Assembly: GCF_020539485.1 (NCBI RefSeq)
Contig: NZ_JACDXU010000003.1
Span: forward strand, 124,001-188,000
DNA length: 64,000 bases
Direction: 5' to 3'
DNA from: Fulverythrobacter ferritrahens
Lineage (GTDB): Bacteria; Pseudomonadota; Alphaproteobacteria; Sphingomonadales; Sphingomonadaceae
In this document: piece after piece, positions 58,409 to 64,000 of the stretch
How the letters are laid out: each line of letters starts with the position of its first letter
Position numbering within the stretch: position 1 is the stretch's first letter
Made by a program: the position numbers and the translations under genes
Notes under the pieces: model-generated
Database searches by the model: none
The model's input: only the letters and a program-made list of their open reading frames with translations
Told to the model about the DNA's origin: nothing

Positions 58409-59716
58409 ATGCATTCGCGCGCGCCGGGCATTGATGGGGCTTCCGGCCCCGTTGCGCCGGGTCTTTCCGGGCCGGGACTATCTGGGCCGGTTTCTCCAGG
58501 CGAGCGGCTGGTCACGCTTGATTTCATTCGCGGCGTGGCAGTGCTGGGGATCGTCTTCGCCAATATCGTGGCCTTCGCCCAGCCGCATATCGCCTATGGC
58601 TGGCCGCAGGGCTTCGGCATGGAGCCGGGCCTGCTGGAAAACGGGCTGTGGCTGGCCCAATTTGTGCTGATCGACGGCAAGATGCGCGGGCTTTTCACCT
58701 TGCTGTTTGGTGCCGGAATGGCGCTGTTCGCGGCGCGGGCCGCTGCGCGTGGAGCAGGCACAGGCCTGCAATTGCGGCGGCTGGGCTGGCTGGCGGCATT
58801 CGGCCTTGTACATTTCTTCCTGCTGTTCTGGGGCGACATCCTGTTCCTCTATGCGATTGCCGGGCTCATCGCCTTGCCGTTCCTGGCGCTCCCTGAGCGG
58901 CTGCTGCTGCGAGTGGGGCTGTTGTGGTATGCCGCTGCGGCGATCTATCTGGCGGCCAGCTTTACCGGCACGCTCGTGCTGGAACAGAGCGCCGAGGCGC
59001 AGCTCGCCAATCCCGCGCACCATGCCGCCATCGTGGAAGCGCAAGGGCGCAAGTTGCAGGAGGCCGAGGCGGAGCGCGCGGCCTTCACCGTGGGCAGCTA
59101 TGGTGAGGAAATCTCCTTCGTCGCGAAGGAGCGGGCCCATCTGCTGGGGGAATATCCCGCTTTTGCCCTGTTCGAGACGGTGCCGCTGATACTGATTGGC
59201 ATGGCGCTGTTTCGGCTGGGCTTCTTCTCGGGCGGCTGCAGTCCGGAACGCATGCGGCGCTGGGGCTGGGCTGGCGTGATCCTTGGCGCCGGGCTGTCCC
59301 TGCCGCTGGGACTGTGGGCCATGGTGCAGGGTTTTCCCTATTGGCTCACCCGTTTCGTGGCGGATTTTGCCGCGCCATTGCCGCATCTGGCGATGGTACT
59401 TGGCCTTGCAGCGCTGCTGACACTGTGTGCACCGCGCGCGGTGACAGGCTGGCTGGGCGCAAGGCTGGCGGCGGCCGGGCGGATGGCCTTTACGAACTAT
59501 ATCGCCACATCTCTGGTGATGATGCTGGTGTTCCGCCACTGGGCAGGGGGCCTGTGGGGGGGACTGGGCCGCGCGGGCCTTTTGCCTATCGCGCTGGCGG
59601 GCTGCGCATTGATGCTGGCCTGGTCGAAGCCGTGGCTGGAGCATTTCCGATATGGCCCGCTCGAATGGCTGTGGCGGTGCCTCACTTACGGGAGGCTGTT
59701 CTCCCTGCGGAAGTGA
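58409..59716 (+). CDS. DUF418 (YeiB-like) membrane protein
   Basis: A 435-residue inner-membrane protein with many hydrophobic helices. The N-terminal RLVTLDFIRGVAVLGIVFANIVAF and C-terminal AAGRMAFTNYIATSLVMM match YeiB/DUF418; it is a relative of acyltransferase-like and transport proteins of unknown function. A low-complexity Gly/Ser/Pro stretch precedes the first helix (about 8-30). Confidence 0.83.
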   Translation: MHSRAPGIDGASGPVAPGLSGPGLSGPVSPGERLVTLDFIRGVAVLGIVFANIVAFAQPHIAYGWPQGFGMEPGLLENGLWLAQFVLIDGKMRGLFTLLFGAGMALFAARAAARGAGTGLQLRRLGWLAAFGLVHFFLLFWGDILFLYAIAGLIALPFLALPERLLLRVGLLWYAAAAIYLAASFTGTLVLEQSAEAQLANPAHHAAIVEAQGRKLQEAEAERAAFTVGSYGEEISFVAKERAHLLGEYPAFALFETVPLILIGMALFRLGFFSGGCSPERMRRWGWAGVILGAGLSLPLGLWAMVQGFPYWLTRFVADFAAPLPHLAMVLGLAALLTLCAPRAVTGWLGARLAAAGRMAFTNYIATSLVMMLVFRHWAGGLWGGLGRAGLLPIALAGCALMLAWSKPWLEHFRYGPLEWLWRCLTYGRLFSLRK

Positions 59717-59735
59717 TGCAGATTCCTCTTGCTAC

Positions 59736-59750
59736 TGCAATCCATTCGCA
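59736..59750. promoter_or_regulatory. Fur-like motif at the bfd start
   Basis: TGCAATCCATTCGCA matches 11 of 14 informative positions of an alphaproteobacterial Fur/Mur-type palindrome (TGCAAAT-n-ATTTGCA). It ends 7 bp before the bfd ATG. Binding is inferred. Confidence 0.4.
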
Positions 59751-59757
59751 TTAACAA

Positions 59758-59982
59758 ATGCGCATGTACATCTGTATCTGCAACGCCATCCGTGAGTGCG
59801 ATCTGCGCGCCGCCGCGCGCTGCCATGCGGGCGATCCTGACGCTGTTTACGAGAAACTGGGCAAGCGTCCGCAATGCGGGCAGTGCCTGGACGAAGCGGC
59901 GGAAATCCTGATTGAGGAACGCGGGGGCACGCCCGAAGCGGCACCCTCTTTCACCTCCGATCACGCCTTCGCCCGCGCCTGA
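59758..59982 (+). CDS. bfd: Bacterioferritin-associated ferredoxin
   Basis: A 74-residue [2Fe-2S] protein that reduces iron in bacterioferritin so that it can be released. Cluster cysteines are Cys6, Cys8, Cys40 and Cys43 (ICICN and PQCGQC), the spacing of the Bfd family. No Shine-Dalgarno is visible, and the ATG lies directly after the Fur-like motif; start at 59758 or at the next ATG two codons later. Its partner bfr is the next gene. Confidence 0.9.
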   Translation: MRMYICICNAIRECDLRAAARCHAGDPDAVYEKLGKRPQCGQCLDEAAEILIEERGGTPEAAPSFTSDHAFARA

Positions 59983-60001
59983 GGGCGAAGACTTCCACTA
60001 T

Positions 60002-60016
60002 CGCTAATCACTCGCA
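60002..60016. promoter_or_regulatory. Fur-like motif upstream of bfr
   Basis: CGCTAATCACTCGCA matches 11 of 14 informative positions of the same palindrome as the bfd site. It lies 106 bp before the bfr start and 19 bp after the bfd stop. Weak on its own; stronger as a second hit by the same motif. Confidence 0.3.
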
Positions 60017-60122
60017 AGACCGCAGAAATCCTCGGGTTTTTCGCGCGGCCTCTTGTCTTGGCCAGTGGTTGCGCGCATCATTCCGACCATTCAGTTCGCA
60101 GCAGATATAAAAGGGGCCGGCC

Positions 60123-60599
60123 ATGAAGGGCGACGCCAAGGTAATCGAGTTCCTCAATAAGGCACTCACCAACGAACTCACCGCGATCAACCAGTATTGG
60201 CTGCATTACCGCACGCTGAAGCACTGGGGCGTTTCCAAACTGGCCGAAAAGGAACGCGAAGAATCGATCGACGAGATGAAACATGCAGACGTTCTGGCCG
60301 AACGCGTGCTGTTCCTCGATGGCTTGCCCAACTTCCAGGCGATCAACCGCCTCAAGGTGGGTGAAACGGTGGAGGAAATCCTCAAGGCCGATCTCGCGCT
60401 GGAGATGGAAGCCATCCCCATGCTGCGCGATGCCATCGAGTATTGCGAAACCGTGCGCGACTATGTCAGCCGCGAGATTTTCGAGCGCATCCTCGAAAGC
60501 GAGGAAGAACATGTCGATTTCCTCGAAACCCAGTTCGACATGATCGAGCGCATGGGCCTGCAGAACTACGTTCAGTTGAACAGCGAAGCGGCGGAGTAG
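60123..60599 (+). CDS. bfr: Bacterioferritin
   Basis: A 158-residue subunit of the 24-mer iron store. The ferroxidase ligands are at the family positions: Glu18, Glu51, His54, Glu94, Glu127 and His130, and the heme ligand Met52 is kept (EMKHAD). It oxidises Fe(II) and stores it as mineral; release depends on Bfd, encoded 140 bp upstream. Confidence 0.95.
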   Translation: MKGDAKVIEFLNKALTNELTAINQYWLHYRTLKHWGVSKLAEKEREESIDEMKHADVLAERVLFLDGLPNFQAINRLKVGETVEEILKADLALEMEAIPMLRDAIEYCETVRDYVSREIFERILESEEEHVDFLETQFDMIERMGLQNYVQLNSEAAE

Positions 60600-60724
60600 G
60601 CCTCTGCCTGTCAGGCGGGCGCTTCCATTGCGAAGCGGCCCGCCGTTGACGCCTCATCCCCGTCTGTGCAGGACAGCGATCAGCGAGTTCGCCCTAGTGC
60701 GGCTCTGTGGGAGAGGAATCGAAA

Positions 60725-61342
60725 ATGGATTGCGAAGCGGAAATCCGCGCGCTGAAAGAGCGGCTGGCGGCAGTTGAAAAGCGTGCCCAGGCCGCCGAAG
60801 ACCATCTGGCCATCGCCAATCTCCAGCGGATCTATGGCTATTATGTCGACAAGAGCCAGTGGGATCACGCGGCCGATCTCTTCGCGCGCGATGCCACGCT
60901 GGAAATAAACGGGCGCGGCAAGTTCTTCGGGCATGAGCGCATCCGCGAATATATGCTCCATTTCGGGCCGCCGCCGCCGGGTCTGCTGATGAATCATATC
61001 CAGTTGCAGCCGGTTATCCATGTCTCCGACGATGGGCAGCGCGGCCAATGCCGCTTGCGCGCCCTGATCCAGGTCGGTCGCATGGGCGGCGAGGCGATGT
61101 GGGGCGAATGCCTGTATGAGAATGAATATGTGAAGGAAGACGGCGTGTGGAAAATCGCCGTGCTCAAATCATGGCAGAGCTTCTACACCGATTTCGACAA
61201 GGGCTGGGCGCAGCATGCCATGCCACTGCTGATGGATTTCGACGATCTGGCGCCGGATGAGAAGACCGAGCCCTATCCGGTGTTCCCGGATTATTTCCTG
61301 CCGCCCTATCACTATCGCAATCCGGTGAGCGGGCGGGAATAG
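60725..61342 (+). CDS. NTF2/SnoaL-like protein
   Basis: A 205-residue protein with an N-terminal coiled coil (EIRALKERLAAVEKRAQAAEDH) and a SnoaL-like alpha+beta cone (IANLQRIYGYYVDKSQWDHAADLFARDA, then RGKFFGHERIREYM). Such proteins bind or isomerise steroid-like or aromatic ligands, or are of unknown role. Start at 60725 has GAGAGGA 7 bases upstream. No related catabolic genes are next to it. Confidence 0.75.
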   Translation: MDCEAEIRALKERLAAVEKRAQAAEDHLAIANLQRIYGYYVDKSQWDHAADLFARDATLEINGRGKFFGHERIREYMLHFGPPPPGLLMNHIQLQPVIHVSDDGQRGQCRLRALIQVGRMGGEAMWGECLYENEYVKEDGVWKIAVLKSWQSFYTDFDKGWAQHAMPLLMDFDDLAPDEKTEPYPVFPDYFLPPYHYRNPVSGRE

Positions 61343-61358
61343 CGCGCCCATTCCCGCC
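61332..61358. terminator. Hairpin between convergent genes
   Basis: GGCGGGAAT and ATTCCCGCC form a perfect 9-bp stem with a 9-base loop. The NTF2-like stop codon lies in it. No U-tract follows on either side; it separates the plus gene from the convergent arr-like gene. Confidence 0.5.
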
Positions 61359-61373
61359 TAACTCCGGGGTGGT

Positions 61374-61790
61374 TCAGTCGATGATTACATTGGCGCCGTC
61401 CGCCTTCAGGCGGGCGAGGCCGTCCAGCATCTGCTGCACCACCTCGGGCGGATGGCCCTGCCAGTTCGTAACCTCCGCAATGATCCGCAGCGGATCGCGG
61501 GAGCGATAGGACATGGTAGGGTTGCCGGGGAACTTCTTGTCGGTGAGGTTGGGATCATCGACAATGGGCCCGGTTGGCTCCACCACATAGATCCGCTGCG
61601 GCCCCGCCCCTGCGGACAGTTCCGCGCCCCAGATCGCCGCATCCAGCGTCGCAGCGAAATAGACCCATGAAAGCGGTGCGGCTTCAGTGAAGTTGGACTG
61701 GTATCCCACGGCGATCAGATCGCCGATTTGGAGATCGGCACGCGTCCCGTGGAAGAAGGATTGGACGAATTGGCTGGCGGAAGCTGACAT
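61374..61790 (-). CDS. Rifamycin ADP-ribosyltransferase (Arr-like)
   Basis: A 138-residue protein matching Arr, which inactivates rifampin by transferring ADP-ribose from NAD+ to the drug's C23 hydroxyl. FFHGT near the start (His14), Tyr43 in WVYFAAT, YVVEPTG, and DDPNLTDKKFPGNPTMSYRS (Asp77/78) are the family's core segments, and length is right. The gene has no integron or IS next to it, so it looks intrinsic. Drug resistance itself is inferred, not shown. Confidence 0.88.
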   Translation of the reverse strand: MSASASQFVQSFFHGTRADLQIGDLIAVGYQSNFTEAAPLSWVYFAATLDAAIWGAELSAGAGPQRIYVVEPTGPIVDDPNLTDKKFPGNPTMSYRSRDPLRIIAEVTNWQGHPPEVVQQMLDGLARLKADGANVIID

Positions 61791-62157
61791 GGTTCAGGCC
61801 CTTCATTGCGAATCGCGGGCCGGTTTATTGGCACGGCCCCCCCCGATTGACGCAATCCTGGTCTCGGGTTAGACAATTCTGGTGGCGAGATGGTGCGTTG
61901 GGATTCTCGCCTTCAGGTGTCGGAGATTCCCGACCATTCGCTCGTCGTAAGCTTCGTAATCAGCCCAACATCCGCTCGTCCTGAGCTTGTCGAAGGACGC
62001 GTGAAACGTGAATTCTGGGCAGGAATTATTGCCGGGCTATTTCGCGGTGCGGAAGCGATTGAGCAGAAATCCGGGCAATGGGCGCGACGTCTCCTTCGAC
62101 AAGCTCAGGATGAGCGGACGTGGAGGATGTCAGCATTCGGGTCATTGACCCGCTTTA
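61791..62157. other. Intergenic region with inverted repeat pair
   Basis: From the arr-like start to the pseudogene remnant. It contains an inverted pair of type C palindromes (61973-62001 and 62089-62117). The apparent reading frame through them gives RPELVEG and RQAQDER peptides, a repeat artefact and not a protein. Confidence 0.7.
61973..62120. repeat. Inverted pair of type C palindromes
   Basis: cgctcgtcctgagcttgtcgaaggacg at the left and its reverse form ctccttcgacaagctcaggatgagcgg at the right, separated by about 87 bp. The layout is that of a two-palindrome BIME-like unit. Confidence 0.8.
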
Positions 62158-62273
62158 GTGACCGCGCTGATCGATCATTTCGGCTGGTTCGGCACGCCGC
62201 AGACCAGCATCGACGGCAAGCGCCTGCTGGCATCGCAGTAATGGTGCTGGGCCTGTTCTTGGCGCGGAACTAG
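62158..62273 (+). pseudogene. 3-prime remnant of a DMT-type (DUF606/YdcZ-like) transporter, frameshifted
   Basis: Reading from 62158, the frame gives VTALIDHFGWFGTPQTSIDG then KRLLASQ and a stop. Switching frame near 62229 continues as AGIAVMVLGLFLARN and a stop at 62273. Joined, it reads like the last transmembrane segment and connecting loop of YdcZ/DUF606 transporters (IDHFG, then K/R-LLG-x-hydrophobic helix). Upstream homology stops exactly where the repeat region begins, so only about 40 codons remain. Family assignment is from memory of the motif. Confidence 0.5.
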
Positions 62274-62278
62274 CGGAA

Positions 62279-63679
62279 TCAATCCTTCGCGAAGGGGCTC
62301 TTGGAACTGCGCAGGGTCAGGCGCACCGGCACCGAACCGAAGCCCAGTTCGCGGCGGATGCCGTTCACCAGATAGCGGCGATAGCTTTCAGGCAGATTTT
62401 CGAGCCGCGATCCGAAGATGACGAAGCTGGGCGGGCGCGTCTTGATCTGGGTGATGTAACGCATCTTGATCCGCTTGCCGCCGGGGGCGGGCGGGGGATT
62501 GGCGGTCAGCGCATCGTCGAACCAGCGGTTGAGCGCGGCGGTAGGCACGCGCTTGGACCAGGTTTCGCGCAGTTCGAAGGCGGCACCGATGAGCGTATCC
62601 AGACCCTTGCCGGTGCGGGCGGAGACGGAGAACAGCGGCACGCCCTTCACCTGCGCCAGCCCTTCATTCAGCGCCTCGCGAATGCCGTTATAAAGGGCGG
62701 AGGGATCTTCGGCCACGTCCCACTTATTGATCGCGATCATCAGGGCGCGGCCTTCCTGCAGCACCATGTCGGCGATCTTGAGATCCTGATGCTCCAGCCC
62801 CTTGGTGGCATCCAGCAGCAGCACGACCACTTCGGCAAAGTCGATCGCATGGCGCGCATCGGCCACGGCCAGCCGCTCCAACTTCTCGACCACGCGGGCC
62901 TTCTTGCGCATGCCGGCCGTATCGATCAGGCGGACGTCGCGCGTCTCGCCCGTCTTCGGATCGCGCCATTGCCAGTCCACCGCGATCGAATCGCGGGTGA
63001 TGCCCGCCTCCGGCCCGGTCAGCAGCCGGTCTTCGCCCAGCATCCGGTTGATGATGGTCGATTTGCCGGCATTCGGGCGTCCCACGATGGCCAGCTTGAG
63101 CGGCCCGGTGGGCAGTTCGTCGCCATTCTCGTCAAGCTCGGGGCCTTCCGGCTCCTCGGCCTCGGCGCCTTCAAGCAGCGGCAGCAGCGCCTCGAACAGA
63201 TCGCCTAGGCCTTCGCCATGTTCGGCTGAGAAGGGAATCGGATCGCCCAGACCCAGGGAATAGCCTTCCATGATGCCCGGCTGGCTGGCCCGGCCTTCGG
63301 CCTTGTTGGCCACTACCACCACGGGAACATCCTGTTCGCGCAGCCAGCGGGCCACTTCCTCGTCCAGCGGCGTCACGCCCGCGCGGGCATCGAATACGAA
63401 CAGCGCGACCGCTGCGCCTTGCACGGAAACCTCGGTCTGCGCCCGCATCCGGCCGGGCAGGCTTTCGGGATCGTCATCTTCCCAGCCGGCCGTATCCACG
63501 ATGGTGAAGTCCAGCCCGAGCAGATGCGCCTCGCCAAAACGGCGATCGCGGGTGACGCCCGGCTGGTCGTCCACAAGGGCGAGCTTCTTGCCCACCAGAC
63601 GGTTGAACAGAGTCGATTTGCCCACATTGGGGCGGCCGATAATGATGACCTGAGGGAGAGGTGTGCCTGCCATTTGCAT
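62279..63679 (-). CDS. der: GTPase Der (EngA)
   Basis: Der has two tandem GTPase domains and helps assemble the 50S subunit. G1 motifs GRPNVGKS near residue 16 and GRPNAGKS near 208; G3 DTAGW and DTAGM; G4 NKAE and NKWD; C-terminal KH-like domain (from about 370). An ATG two codons downstream (MAGTPLPQ) is an alternative start. At 466 residues, it has the usual length. Confidence 0.96.
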   Translation of the reverse strand: MQMAGTPLPQVIIIGRPNVGKSTLFNRLVGKKLALVDDQPGVTRDRRFGEAHLLGLDFTIVDTAGWEDDDPESLPGRMRAQTEVSVQGAAVALFVFDARAGVTPLDEEVARWLREQDVPVVVVANKAEGRASQPGIMEGYSLGLGDPIPFSAEHGEGLGDLFEALLPLLEGAEAEEPEGPELDENGDELPTGPLKLAIVGRPNAGKSTIINRMLGEDRLLTGPEAGITRDSIAVDWQWRDPKTGETRDVRLIDTAGMRKKARVVEKLERLAVADARHAIDFAEVVVLLLDATKGLEHQDLKIADMVLQEGRALMIAINKWDVAEDPSALYNGIREALNEGLAQVKGVPLFSVSARTGKGLDTLIGAAFELRETWSKRVPTAALNRWFDDALTANPPPAPGGKRIKMRYITQIKTRPPSFVIFGSRLENLPESYRRYLVNGIRRELGFGSVPVRLTLRSSKSPFAKD

Positions 63680-63756
63680 CGCAGGTGGCCTGCCGCAGGG
63701 CAGATGGCAAGAGAAAGGCGCAATCCTTACCGTGTCGTTAACTATAGGGCGAAGTT

Positions 63757-63779
63757 TTCCGATAACCGAGTTGTCGGAA
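63757..63779. promoter_or_regulatory. Inverted repeat in front of the CHAP gene
   Basis: TTCCGATAAC-cga-GTTGTCGGAA has 10-bp arms with one mismatch, ending 10 bp before the ATG at 63790. It may be an operator or an RNA hairpin hiding the ribosome site; no clear Shine-Dalgarno is present. Confidence 0.35.
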
Positions 63780-63789
63780 TTTGCGCCTC

Positions 63790-64000
63790 ATGTGGGGCAA
63801 ATTCTCTCAGTTCATCGCCGGTGCGGCGCTGGTCATGGTGGCCGCGCCTGCACTGGGCGAAACGGCGATCAACCCGGCGGATACCAGATCCGGCCTGGGG
63901 ATCGATACGCTGCCTTATCTGCAATGCGTACCTTATGCGCGCCGGGTATCGGGCGTCCAGCTCTATGGCGATGCCTGGACCTGGTGGGATCAGGCGGAGG
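63790..64000 (+). CDS. CHAP-domain protein (partial, continues past the window)
   Basis: The first 70 residues are in the window. A signal peptide (cleavage likely after PALG) is followed by LQCVPYARRVSGVQLYGDAW, which carries the catalytic Cys of the CHAP amidase/peptidase domain. Such secreted proteins cleave peptidoglycan or act as envelope enzymes. The rest of the gene is not visible. Confidence 0.8.
   Translation, partial: MWGKFSQFIAGAALVMVAAPALGETAINPADTRSGLGIDTLPYLQCVPYARRVSGVQLYGDAWTWWDQAE

Noticed and set aside
61890-62273. A 127-codon open frame containing RPELVEG and RQAQDER
   Set aside because: The frame runs through an inverted pair of intergenic palindromes; only its last 15 codons match a protein, as the tail of a frameshifted remnant.

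Overview
The window is a gene-dense, high-GC stretch of an alphaproteobacterial chromosome, most likely Sphingomonadales (Novosphingobium, Sphingobium or Erythrobacteraceae-like). The grounds are the complete Entner-Doudoroff operon (zwf-edd-glk-eda), an RcdA/DUF1465 protein, a large TonB-dependent receptor beside catabolic genes, and intergenic palindromes with the cores gtcgtcccgg...ccgggacgac and cgtcctgagcttgtcgaaggacg, which are common in sphingomonad genomes. There is no phage, plasmid backbone, IS element or CRISPR array. The genus assignment is an inference and was not tested by any search.

Layout. 0-4 kb: dapD (lysine/peptidoglycan) and a secreted S8 protease with a Pro-Thr linker and a probable C-terminal barrel. 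3.8-14.9 kb: an accessory catabolic block with two zinc alcohol dehydrogenases, an SDR, two paralogous cupins of the dihydroxyacetophenone dioxygenase type, a TonB receptor, an AraC regulator, an MFS carrier, a VOC protein and, in the opposite direction, a class II aldolase-like protein. 14.9-23 kb: a lone molybdo-hydroxylase-type 2Fe-2S subunit overlapping arsC, a phospholipid-type methyltransferase, lipB with a small lipoprotein, a CitE-like lyase, nadA, an MBL hydrolase and glpK. 23-31.5 kb: RcdA-like protein, two divergent YdcH small proteins, ptsP, a RodZ-like HTH/TM protein, ybgF/cpoB, tilS, an L,D-transpeptidase and an FkbM methyltransferase. 31.5-39.2 kb: the translationally coupled operon zwf-edd-glk-eda, followed 12 bp later by a PEP-carboxylase-like gene with altered active-site motifs; a perfect LacI-type operator lies upstream of zwf.

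39.5-49.5 kb: yjbQ, a GST/TetR divergent pair around a perfect 21-bp operator, rimO, a K+ channel-M23 peptidase-surE-serS operon, small regulatory and membrane genes, a membrane-anchored LuxR-type protein and tRNA-Val(CAC). 49.5-54 kb: sppA, then pyrB coupled to a dihydroorotase-like gene that has lost its metal ligands. 54-58.4 kb: a ParA ATPase, its small partner and two SPOR-domain proteins. 58.4-64 kb: a DUF418 membrane protein, bfd and bfr with Fur-like motifs, an NTF2-like protein, an Arr-type rifamycin ADP-ribosyltransferase, a decayed transporter remnant beside a palindromic repeat pair, der, and the start of a CHAP-domain gene.

Most genes are core metabolism or cell-envelope functions. 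The most unusual parts are the cupin/TonB catabolic block, the PEPC-like protein in the ED operon, the non-catalytic dihydroorotase, the Arr homologue and the frameshifted gene remnant at 62.2 kb.
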